64,000 nt of DNA, taken from positions 440,594 to 504,593 of the forward strand of contig NW_006920874.1 of the NCBI RefSeq assembly GCF_000417875.1, given 5' to 3'. The position numbers were made by a program, and so were the translations under genes. Position 1 is the stretch's first letter, and the number at the start of each line of letters is the position of its first letter. The stretch is from Pseudozyma flocculosa PF-1 (lineage: Eukaryota > Basidiomycota > Ustilaginomycetes > Ustilaginales > Ustilaginaceae). This document shows, one piece after another, positions 11,388 to 20,083 of this stretch. Under the pieces are notes generated by a model. The model was not told the DNA's origin. It ran no database searches and was given only the letters and a program-made list of their open reading frames with translations.

Positions 11388-13378
11388 ATGCCCGAACTAC
11401 TCGAGACGCTCATCGCGCACAACATCTCGAAGCGCGAATCCCACCGCTCCCAGCAGGCGGCCTCTTCGCACACCCAGTCCGGCGGTGCCGGTCGACGAGG
11501 TGAGGCGCAACGAGAGCTCCTCCTCTCTCTCAATGCGTACGTCGCCACCTGGGCCCCCGGGACTCTGCTTGCTGCTACGGTCCAGACTCACACAGACCCG
11601 TTTCCCACCCGCCGCTCTGGTACCCCGCCTCCTCTGCAGCGGTTCGTCGAGTCTCAAGTTCAAGGCCTTTGACCGCGCCAAGCTCGCCGGAGCGGGTCGT
11701 GTCGCCTCGGCCCTCGTCGTCGCCGGCAGCATCAAGATCAAGGACGACAAGGCCGTACTCCGCGTCGGTAACGATGATCCAGAGGTGAGTATGCCCGCGG
11801 GCCCTCGTCTGGTTCGGCACCACACGCCTGTCCATCCGACCAACCTGCCCCCTCCCCACACGGTCTCGCCCCGACGACACCGCAGGAGCTCCCATCAACC
11901 GATCTGACCAACGTCGAGACGCTGCACGGCCTGCTGGATCGCATCGCAGCGCACGGGCGCATCACCCACGTCGTACACCGCATCGTCCACGGCGCCTCTC
12001 TGCCGCAGTGCATCAGCCTGACGCGCGCCGACGCGTCGGCGCTCGACACCCTCACCTTCCTCTCGTCGTTTGCGCCGCTGCACAACGCCGTGTCCGTCTC
12101 CATTATCCGCACCCTCCTCTCGCCGTCGACGACGACGAGGCTCGACGAGGCCGCGGTGCACCTCTGCTGCTTCGACACGACCTTCCACCACGCCATGCCG
12201 CCGAGCTCGTACCGCTACCTCGTCGATCCGCAGCTGGCCGGCAAGCACCTCCCCGGTGGGATGGAGATGAGGAAGTGGGGCTTCCACGGCATCTCGTACT
12301 CGTCGATCCTCGATTCCCTCTCGCGCCACCTCGGTCCGAGCCTCGGCTGCCGCAGCCGCAGCCGCGACGAGATTAGCGTCATCATCTGCCACCTCGGAAG
12401 CGGCAGCAGCATCTGCGCCGTACAGCGCGGAAAGAGCCTCGACACCACCATGGGCCTCACCCCGCTCGAAGGCCTACCCGGCGGTACGAGGAGCGGGAGC
12501 GTCGACCCCGTCCTCGCTCTCCACATTTCGCGCGCCGCCTTGTCCTCGTCGTCGGCCTCGACGGCGTCGGACGGTGCCAAGGGCCAGGATCCGTTTTCGA
12601 GCGTCGACCTGGGACAGGGGATCAAGGTGTCGCAGGCCGAGCTGGTCCTCAACAAGCACAGCGGCTTCAAGGCCATCTGCGGCACCTCGGACTTCCAACA
12701 GGTCGTCGAGAGGCGCAACCAGGGCGACGACGACGCCACCGTGTGCTTTGATGTGTTTGTCGACAAGATCGTCCAGACCCTCGGCGGCTACTACTGTGAG
12801 TCCCTCCCTGGCTCCCGCGACGTGATGTGGTATACGGGCGCTAGAGCCTCGGGTCCTCACCTCGCCATCTTCCCGCTCCCGCTCCCGCTCCTTCTACCTC
12901 GTTCCGCGTCCTTGCCCCCTCCCCCTTGCGCCAATACCGACAGTCAAGATGGCCAGTACCGGCGTGGACTCCGTCGTCTTTAGCGGCGGGATCGGCGAGG
13001 CGTCGGGCGATCTTCACCGCGAGCTCGCACGCCGCCTCGAATCGACGCCGCTCCACGTCGCCGCCGATGCCGATGGCGCAACGACGAACGCAGAGCGCCA
13101 AGACGACGACGAAGGCGAAGTGGTGCGCCTCGATCGACGTCGACTTGATCTGCCCGCCGATGTCGAGGTCAATGGCAAGAGAGCGGGCGGTGTGCCCTGG
13201 CTCGTCGTCAAGGTACGTCGTCCTGCGTTGCGCTACAGCAAGCAAAAGGGGCAGGACGTAACTAACCCTGGCCGTCTCTCATCTCCGTTGCTCCCAACCC
13301 CCACCTCTCCTTGCTGGGCGGTAGACGGACGAGGAGTCGGAAATGGCGCGAGAAGTCAAGTCCTACATGTCCTGGTAA
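11388..13378 (+). CDS. Acetate kinase
   Basis: Five exons: 11388-11536, 11640-11784, 11886-12795, 12944-13212, 13325-13378, giving 508 aa in one frame. Catalyses acetate + ATP = acetyl phosphate + ADP. Family motifs appear in order: NAGSSSLKFK (the Asn-Ala is split from GSSS by intron 1), HRIVHG near residue 130, APLHN, FDTTFHHAMP near 195 with the catalytic Asp, GFHGIS near 230, HLGSGSSI near 267, DTTMGLTPLEGLPGGTRSG, FSGGIGE near 415 and TDEESEMAR at the C terminus. It is about 100 residues longer than bacterial AckA because of an N-terminal extension of about 45 residues and low-complexity loops (Ser-rich after 'LHISRAAL'; Asp/Glu-rich near 455). Fungal acetate kinases are known and usually work with a phosphoketolase; no such gene lies in this window. 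No mitochondrial targeting sequence is obvious. Confidence 0.93.
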
Positions 13379-13850
13379 CGGGTCGATCGGTCGGTCGGAC
13401 GCACCATCGGCTCTCCCTCGACACCGACGACAGGAGGGCGGGGGAACCACGAGAGTAAGCGAAAGAAGAAGCGAATGTCCATTCCTTTCGACGAGCGGGG
13501 CAAGCTCGGAGAGGGGGTGTGGGAAGAAGCGGGCGAGGATGCGGTCCAGAATACGAGGGAGAGTGGGAGGAGGCCGAAAGCGAAGGTGCTTTGAACGAGA
13601 CGACACGACGCGAAGATCAAGGAACGTGGTGGTCAAGTCAGGTGAGTGGACGGATGGAAGTGGGCAGAGGAACGAGGAGAGCGAGGGGCGAGTAGAGCCT
13701 GCTTATGTTGCTGCGCTGTCGTCTGCTGGCTGGGCACGCGGGCGACGAGGAATGGCGGCGTGCGACCCAAGACGAGCGCGGGGACGAGTCGGAGGCGAAC
13801 GACGAACGTCGAAACGACGAGGCCGGGGCGGGGGCTGGGGCGGCGGCGGA
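13379..13850. other. Intergenic, convergent 3' flanks
   Basis: Lies between the acetate kinase stop and the putative stop (13851) of the extended minus-strand serine-rich gene. GAGA/GGA-rich; no gene or clear terminator seen. Confidence 0.5.
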
Positions 13851-14340
13851 TCACGCCAGAAGCTGGGCGACGACGAGGGAGCGCGCCGAAGCGGCCGCCT
13901 GCTGCCCTGCACCGCCGCCGAGTTTGGCGAGGACGAGGAGACGAAAGAGGGCGCGCACCACCTCCTTGATCATGACGAGCTGGTGCAGCGTCCGCCGGTC
14001 GGCCTCGTCGTCGGGGCCGTGACCGGGGCCGTCGTCGCGAACCGGCACCAAAGGGGCTCCGAGCGCCGCCGACGTCCAGCTGGCCGCCGACGAAGCCGTG
14101 AGCGACGAAACGGCAAGCGAGGCTGCCCAGCCGCCCACGGCCAGCGCCGTCTTGCCCACCAAGCCCCCCAGCCCCGTCCGGCCGCCGCCGCCGCCGCCGC
14201 TGCTGGAAACTGTAGCAGCGTTCGACGAGGCCGTTGCTGCCGCCGCCGTCGCGCTGACGCTGGCCCTGGCTCTGGCCTGCCTGGCGGCCACGAGTGCGCC
14301 GACCGCCTTTGCGCGCAACAAGAGCAGGCGCCTCAAAAAT
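13851..14340 (-). CDS. Probable C-terminal continuation of the serine-rich membrane protein, in another frame
   Basis: On the minus strand the frame entered by one extra base at the T5 tract 14339-14335 stays open to a stop at 13851-13853 and adds about 162 residues. Codons in it end almost always in C or G, as in the confirmed genes nearby, which argues it is translated. The joined text reads WVVVANF followed by LRRLLLLRAKAVGALVAARQ, then an Ala/Ser/Gly-rich stretch, a hydrophobic segment (GLVGKTALAVGGWAASLAV) and a conserved-looking helix with IKEVVRALFRLLVLAKLGG. Possible explanations are a one-base assembly or sequencing error, a real frameshift mutation, ribosomal slippage at AAT TTT TGA, or an intron I cannot place. 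No canonical donor sits at the right point. Confidence 0.5.
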
Positions 14341-17300
14341 TCGCCACCACGACCCACAGGGCGCTGCTGCAGCCGGCGAGGACGACGAGGCTGCCAAAGA
14401 TGGCGGCGATGCGGTTGTAGAGGACGTAGCGCTCCAGCTGGCCCCACTGCCGCACCGCCGCCAGCGGGCCGCGCGCCGTGCCCAGCTGCGCGAGGAGCGC
14501 GTGCTGGCTCACCATCGTTTCGGCCGTCCACTGCCGCCGCAGCGGGCGCACAAACGGATGCGTAAACGCTTCGTCGCTGCTCTCCGGCCCGGCCGACGTG
14601 GTGGTGGTGGGCGTCGGCGCATCGGTGCGGTGGGCTTGGCCCCCCGCCTCGGTCGAAGCCGCCGTATGGCCACCCTCGGTCGACGAACGCACAGAGTCGG
14701 CCGGCGCGTTGCGCGCGGCGCGCGCCTTGGCAACGAGCTCGGCGCGCAACCGCTCGTACTCCTCGCTCTCCTGCGTCGTCTCCTCCATCTCGGCCAGCTG
14801 CGCCAGCGGCGTGCCGGCGCGGGAAAAGGAGCGCGACGCCCCGCTCGCCAGGCTAGGCGGGGCCTCGACGACGCGCACCGGCGACTGGTACAGCGCCACC
14901 TCGGGCTGCCGGTCGATGAGCGATGCCAGGCTCTTTGTGCGGCTCCGCGGGATCTTGCGCGGGTCGGCGTGGGTCACGTTGGCCGTCGAGGCGGTGCCCG
15001 CCGACGAGACAAACGAGGCCGCGTGGTGGCTGTAGTGCGAGTGCAGCGACGCAAACGTGTTCTGGCTGCGCAGCGTGCGCAACGGCGTGTCGGAGCGCTG
15101 CGGCGCGCTGCCGTCGTTGCTGCGAGCCTCGAACTCGCCCTGATGCAGCGTGGGCGAGCTGCCAAGGCTCGAGGCGGTCGAGGCGGCAGCGGCGGCCATG
15201 CTTGGCTCATGGTGCCAGAACTCGACTCGGTGTTTTGGCTGGCGCGAGACGATGCGGCCATCGGCATCCAGCCACCATCCGCCGATTAGCCAGAGCCACG
15301 GCATGCCCAGGAAGCCGGCCCAAAACATGCTCTTGGAAGGCGTCGCGCTGTCGAGGTAGCGGGACGGCGCCGCGAACGTGGCCATCGACGACGCCAGCAT
15401 GCTGTTGCGTCGCAGCCGGTTGCCGCCGAGGTACGCCGGTCCCTCGCCAAAGGTGTGCAGCCGGCCCGTCGGCGGACGCGTCGCCGCTGCCGAGACGGCC
15501 TCTTCGTGCCCGCTGCCTTCCGGCTCGTCGAGGCCTGGGGCCAGCTCATTTGCGAATCGAGCCGTCCTCGAGCGCCGGTGCAGCCCGAAAGTCGGGTCCG
15601 GCCGCTGCACCTTGGCCGATGCTGGGCCCTGCTGGTGCAGGGCAGAGAAGCTGGACGGCGCTGAGCGCTCCTGATGCGACGGAGTGGTCTGGTCTGTCCG
15701 GTTGGCGAGTAGCCTCAGCCGGGCGCGGCTCCGCTCCACCTCTTCCAACGTCAGGCCCGTGTGCGATGCGTCCATGATGGGAGCCATGGCCTTTGCTGGC
15801 TCGGCCAGCGTCGGGCCAGGAGCAGCGGCAGGGACGGCAGCCGCCGTCGAGCCCCAGTCGGTCGGATCGAAGCGCATCCTTGGCGTGAACCCAGACGGGC
15901 TCGGCGCGACGCGTGGGCTCTTGAGACCCTCGAGCGGGTTCGACGCCGCAGTCGGCTGCTCTCCAGCCGGGGTCGGATCGACGGCACGCTCCTTGCCTCC
16001 GAAGACGGTCATCGAGGTTCGACGGTGGTGAGACGTCTCGACGGCCGGGGGCACAGCCTGGGTAGACATGCGCCGACCATGCGACGGGTCGCTCCAGGGC
16101 GAGACGACCTCGCCGTCGTCCTTGATGTAGGCGATGCCGGAGCTGCGCTTCTGCTTGCGCTCAGCCGCGCTCATCCGCCGAGCGGCTTTGGCATTGGTGC
16201 TGCCGCCGCTGCTGTTGGCCCTCTGCAGTTTGGTCGCACCCATGTCCGCCATGGCCAACAGAGGCCTGCCAATCTCGGCCCGCGTCAGGCCTTCGAGCTC
16301 GAGCTGCCTGAGCGTCGGAGCAGGCGCTGCCTGCGATACGGCGAAGGTGGCCTCGTCGTTGGGCAGCAAGGAGGTCGGAGGGGCAGAGAAGGAACCGTGC
16401 GTCACGAGTTGCTCGGTGACGCGCCTCGCGTCTCCGGCCGCCATCTCCCTGCCCTCCGCATCGACCTCGGCGGCCTCGGCGGCGGCGGCGGGGAACGTGG
16501 CGTTGGAAGCGCTCGGCCTGCGGCTGAGCAGGGTCAGGGTACGGAAGGGCGGCCGCTTGACGTTGCCCTCCTCCATCGTCTTGATCGAGTGGGCGCGGTT
16601 GAGACCAGGCGTGCCCGCCGACCCGACGGCGTTCCACAGCCGGGCTCGCCACCGTCCCTTGCCAGGCTCCTGATGAGACGTTGCGGGCGGGGCGAAGGAG
16701 CCCTTGCCCGGGGCCACGTCCAGGTCGAGGTCGACAAAGTTGGAGGGGTGCTCGAACGCATCGACGTACAGCGGCGATGGCGGCGTCGGGTTGTAGATAA
16801 ACGCAGAGATGTTGGACGCCGTGCTGCCCGACTCGGGCAGGGCCCTGTCGTTGTTGTTCGGACGCAGGTTTGTCACTGCGCGGTGGACGGCCACGTCGCC
16901 TTGTGCGCCGATCGACGCACCGATCGCCTTGCCGGTGTTGCCGCTGCCAAGAAGAGCATCGATGCCTCCGGCCGTGTTCGAGCCGTGCTGCTTGCCGCTG
17001 ACGGTCCTTGGCGACCGGCAATCGTCGGGTAGGACGGGGCTGGCTCCGTCCGCCAAGCCGAGATGGAGCCCGAGCGCTCCAGCAAGGGCCGGACCAGGCA
17101 GCGAGGGGTTCTTGTCCGCCATCGAGCTTCGTTGCAGCCGCACCTCGTGCTGTCCGTCCTGGCGCGTCGATGCCGCCGGGTTGGCAAACATGTCGATGGC
17201 CAGGTACGGGCTGCCCGTGTTGTCGCCGTCGTACGTCGATCCGGCCAGGCTGGGCCTGCGCGAGCTGTAGGCAAACGCGAGGTCCTGGTCGCTGCGCGCC

Positions 17301-20083
17301 TTTTGCAGCTTCGTCGCGCCGCCGTCGAGCGACGCCGGATCCAGGGCCAGCCCGAGGCCGAGGCCGAAGCTCAACGGGGGGTGCTCGGCCGGCTTCGGGA
17401 GAAGCGCCTGCTCTCCAAAGCTCGTCTGCACCGCCGAGGCCGACTTGACTTCCCGCTGCGACAGCGACGTGCGTCGGCTCTGTGCATCCTCTCTGGGCAC
17501 GGGGGCCCGCGTCGATCCATGGGAGGCTGGCTCGAACAGCGCCTTGTCTGTGCGCGTCACGTCGACGAGCGGATCCCGCACGTCGATCTGCTCGTCGTCC
17601 TCGAGGTGGTGGATGATGGTCGTCCCTGCTGGGCTTGGCGGTGGAAGCGGTGCCGTGATAGTCGCGTCCGGGCTGAGCAGCAGAGGAGACTGGGCCCATG
17701 GTCCTGTGGTGCCGCTCCGGTTGCGGACCATGGGAGGCGCGGCCCGCTCGTTGCTGCCATTGCTGGACATGGCGTTCCGATCCATGCTCGCCGAAAGAGG
17801 GCAATCATCCCCGGTCGATCCCATCCGGGACGAGGCGGGAACCACAGGGAACGGGTACCGCGGCTGCCCGAACAGGGTATCGCTGGGTGAGCTTGCGGTC
17901 GAGATGACGAGCACCTGCTTGGGGCGCGTGTAGTCGTCGCTGCTGCTACCTGCGGTCGACTTGCGGTCCCTCTGCGCCGGTTCAGCGGAATCGCCAAAGC
18001 GCTCGAGGTCCAGTGCATCCTTGTCGTCATCCTTGATGGTCGTGCCGGCCCGATTCTGCATCTCGCGATGCTGCAGCTCCGCCCGTCTTTGCCGCTGGGC
18101 AAGGATCCACAGCTCGGTCTGGCGCCTCTCCTTCTCCTCTGTCGAGAGGCCGACTACATCGGCCGCAACGGTCGGCCGCCAGTCCGAGGGAGCGACCTCG
18201 ATAGCAGGAGACGACGGGGGCAGAAAATCCTGCCGAGCGAGGCGTATCGCCTCCGCCGTCAGATTTGAGGATCCGCCAAAGGCCAGCTCCGTGTGCCAGT
18301 CAGCAGGATTCGAGACTTGCGGCTTGCCGCTGCCCTGATCGACAAAGAGCGGCGTGAAGGGGGTCATCGGGGAGCAGTGGGATGTCGGGCTGAAGCTCGA
18401 CTGATCCGAAGAGCTCCCGGACTTGACAGTCGCATCGGAGGCGCTCAGCAGCATCGGCGTCGAGCCAAGCACCGAAGAGCCCTGCCGCGGGCTCAGCTCG
18501 TCGCTTCCGACAATGTCTGCGGAAGCGTCGGAAGAGGCAGCGGGGAATGGAAAAGGGTGAGCGCTTGAGACAAGAGGAGCTGTGGCCCTGTATGGAAGGG
18601 GCAACTCACGATTTGCTGCGGTCCCCTCGACGGCAAGGGCGGCCTCTGCCTCGTCAACTTCGAGGTCCGAGCTTTCCGCCGTCTGAAAACTCGCCATGCT
18701 GCTGCTCTTGTTGGTCAGGTCTGCCAGACTCGGCTGCAGAGCCAGTCCAAACGGGTACGCATGCTGATCGAGCCCGTAGCCTCGGGACAGCGCGGCCGGG
18801 CCATCTTGCTTCTCGACCGACGTCCTGCGCGGCCGATCTGGCGCCGCGCCAGCGTCATGGCTCAGGTCCAAAGGCGAAGAAGGAAGAGGCCCCGTCGGCG
18901 GGGGCGGGCGAGGCGGACGCGTGGATGCAGAGGTCGAAGCAGTGTTCGATCTCGGCCGTCGGACAGATCTGCTTGGACCGGGCCGTTGCGCCTGGCCGTG
19001 CTGCCGGTGCGGTTCGTTCGAAGCCGGTGGAGAGGGGGGAGTGCTGCGTTCGGGAGCGAGATCGCAACCTACCGCCGCCAGGTACGCGTCGAGGTGGCTC
19101 GAGGCTGCCGGCTGGTCAAAGTCCTTGGCAGAAGGTTGGAGCCGAGATGCACGACGCGTCGCGCTGAGGGGCGTCAGAGGGAGCACGTCTCCATCGTCAA
19201 CGAGACCTCTCCCTTCGTCCATGGACGTCGGAGCATCGGGTGTCAGGGGTGAGAAAACACTCTGCCCAAAGAGCTCGCTCGAGTGCGGCGGCAGGCCGAT
19301 GGTCCTGGATGCCCGTGCGGGGCCTGCCGTGAGTCCGCTGGTCGGCCGCGCGCCAGACCGAGAGCTGCTCGCGTGCGACTGCAGCGGCAACGGAGCTGGA
19401 GGAGCCTTCTTGCGCTTCTCCCAGTCTGCGCTTGCCATGCCGCGGATCTGCCTGTGACTTGGCGAAATGGGCTGAGGCGCACGACTGTAGGCGGACTTGG
19501 CAACAGGCGGCGGTGATTCGGCGACAGCGTCGGCAGCTGGGACGCCATGGACCTGGATCGCAGGGGTCGTGTCCGGCTCCATCTTGCTGACGTAGTCGAA
19601 CGAGAGGTCGAGGTCGACCTCGCTCGGCGTGGAATGGATAGAGGTGTCGAGGCCATCGAGTCCAAGCCAGCTCGACATCATCTGTCCGGTCCGCATCGAC
19701 GATGGTCCTGATCCTGGACGTGCCGGTCCGCCAGCGAGCGTGGCTGGGAAATGGTACATCCTCTGCCCGGCGCGCGGAGGTCCGTCGGACGGCGTAACGC
19801 CGCTTGCGTCGGAGGCGCGTTCTTGCGGGCCGCCGTCAGCGGATGGCTTGCGGCTCCCGACCGACGCGCTGCGCCTGGGGCTGCCGGCGAGCCAGAGTCC
19901 CGCTCCCGACCCGCTATGGCCGTGGGGCGAACGGTGAGAAACGACGCGTTTGAGGCCGAGGTGTTGGCGGCTGGACGGCTGCGGAGTGTCGCCAGCTTCA
20001 GTAGAGTGCGATGGCGGCATTGAGTCCCTGAGGACGCTTGGACCAGCCTGGGGGAGCGGGCCGCCGTCGCGAAGCTCTGCCAT
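14333..20083 (-). CDS. Very large serine-rich protein with C-terminal membrane segments
   Basis: Single long ORF; first ATG in frame at 20083 (the frame stays open to 20101 without an earlier ATG). About 1,900 aa, mostly Ser/Pro/Ala-rich and probably disordered. Near the C terminus sits a conserved-looking hydrophobic block, FWAGFLGMPWLWLIGGWW, followed by DADGRIVSRQPKHRVEFW, and a terminal membrane segment in LERYVLYNRIAAIFGSLVVLAG that runs to WVVVANF and a TGA at 14333. I recall similar 'serine-rich protein' families in fungi with a WLIGGWW-like patch, function unknown, so no function is assigned. A GT..AG intron of 93 nt (18609-18517; donor GTGAGT, acceptor CCGCAG) is likely; being 3n and stop-free it leaves the frame intact either way. 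The reading frame probably continues past the TGA (see 13851-14340). Confidence 0.75.
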   Translation of the reverse strand: MAELRDGGPLPQAGPSVLRDSMPPSHSTEAGDTPQPSSRQHLGLKRVVSHRSPHGHSGSGAGLWLAGSPRRSASVGSRKPSADGGPQERASDASGVTPSDGPPRAGQRMYHFPATLAGGPARPGSGPSSMRTGQMMSSWLGLDGLDTSIHSTPSEVDLDLSFDYVSKMEPDTTPAIQVHGVPAADAVAESPPPVAKSAYSRAPQPISPSHRQIRGMASADWEKRKKAPPAPLPLQSHASSSRSGARPTSGLTAGPARASRTIGLPPHSSELFGQSVFSPLTPDAPTSMDEGRGLVDDGDVLPLTPLSATRRASRLQPSAKDFDQPAASSHLDAYLAAVGCDLAPERSTPPSPPASNEPHRQHGQAQRPGPSRSVRRPRSNTASTSASTRPPRPPPPTGPLPSSPLDLSHDAGAAPDRPRRTSVEKQDGPAALSRGYGLDQHAYPFGLALQPSLADLTNKSSSMASFQTAESSDLEVDEAEAALAVEGTAANRELPLPYRATAPLVSSAHPFPFPAASSDASADIVGSDELSPRQGSSVLGSTPMLLSASDATVKSGSSSDQSSFSPTSHCSPMTPFTPLFVDQGSGKPQVSNPADWHTELAFGGSSNLTAEAIRLARQDFLPPSSPAIEVAPSDWRPTVAADVVGLSTEEKERRQTELWILAQRQRRAELQHREMQNRAGTTIKDDDKDALDLERFGDSAEPAQRDRKSTAGSSSDDYTRPKQVLVISTASSPSDTLFGQPRYPFPVVPASSRMGSTGDDCPLSASMDRNAMSSNGSNERAAPPMVRNRSGTTGPWAQSPLLLSPDATITAPLPPPSPAGTTIIHHLEDDEQIDVRDPLVDVTRTDKALFEPASHGSTRAPVPREDAQSRRTSLSQREVKSASAVQTSFGEQALLPKPAEHPPLSFGLGLGLALDPASLDGGATKLQKARSDQDLAFAYSSRRPSLAGSTYDGDNTGSPYLAIDMFANPAASTRQDGQHEVRLQRSSMADKNPSLPGPALAGALGLHLGLADGASPVLPDDCRSPRTVSGKQHGSNTAGGIDALLGSGNTGKAIGASIGAQGDVAVHRAVTNLRPNNNDRALPESGSTASNISAFIYNPTPPSPLYVDAFEHPSNFVDLDLDVAPGKGSFAPPATSHQEPGKGRWRARLWNAVGSAGTPGLNRAHSIKTMEEGNVKRPPFRTLTLLSRRPSASNATFPAAAAEAAEVDAEGREMAAGDARRVTEQLVTHGSFSAPPTSLLPNDEATFAVSQAAPAPTLRQLELEGLTRAEIGRPLLAMADMGATKLQRANSSGGSTNAKAARRMSAAERKQKRSSGIAYIKDDGEVVSPWSDPSHGRRMSTQAVPPAVETSHHRRTSMTVFGGKERAVDPTPAGEQPTAASNPLEGLKSPRVAPSPSGFTPRMRFDPTDWGSTAAAVPAAAPGPTLAEPAKAMAPIMDASHTGLTLEEVERSRARLRLLANRTDQTTPSHQERSAPSSFSALHQQGPASAKVQRPDPTFGLHRRSRTARFANELAPGLDEPEGSGHEEAVSAAATRPPTGRLHTFGEGPAYLGGNRLRRNSMLASSMATFAAPSRYLDSATPSKSMFWAGFLGMPWLWLIGGWWLDADGRIVSRQPKHRVEFWHHEPSMAAAAASTASSLGSSPTLHQGEFEARSNDGSAPQRSDTPLRTLRSQNTFASLHSHYSHHAASFVSSAGTASTANVTHADPRKIPRSRTKSLASLIDRQPEVALYQSPVRVVEAPPSLASGASRSFSRAGTPLAQLAEMEETTQESEEYERLRAELVAKARAARNAPADSVRSSTEGGHTAASTEAGGQAHRTDAPTPTTTTSAGPESSDEAFTHPFVRPLRRQWTAETMVSQHALLAQLGTARGPLAAVRQWGQLERYVLYNRIAAIFGSLVVLAGCSSALWVVVANF
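18517..18609 (-). other. Putative 93-nt in-frame intron in the serine-rich gene
   Basis: Minus-strand donor GTGAGTTGCC after GCAAATC and acceptor CTTCCGCAG before ACATTGTC. Both match the consensus of confirmed introns in the window. Length is divisible by three with no stop, so splicing removes 31 residues without changing the frame. Confidence 0.5.

Noticed and set aside
13311..14420. Plus-strand ORF (369 aa) downstream of acetate kinase
   Set aside because: Begins in acetate kinase's last intron in a different frame and is antisense to the minus-strand coding tail; Arg/Gly-rich.
16161..17804. Second minus-strand ORF (547 aa) inside the serine-rich gene
   Set aside because: Overlaps the longer ORF on the same strand in another frame and is Arg/Gly/Pro-rich; the long frame has the better codon use.
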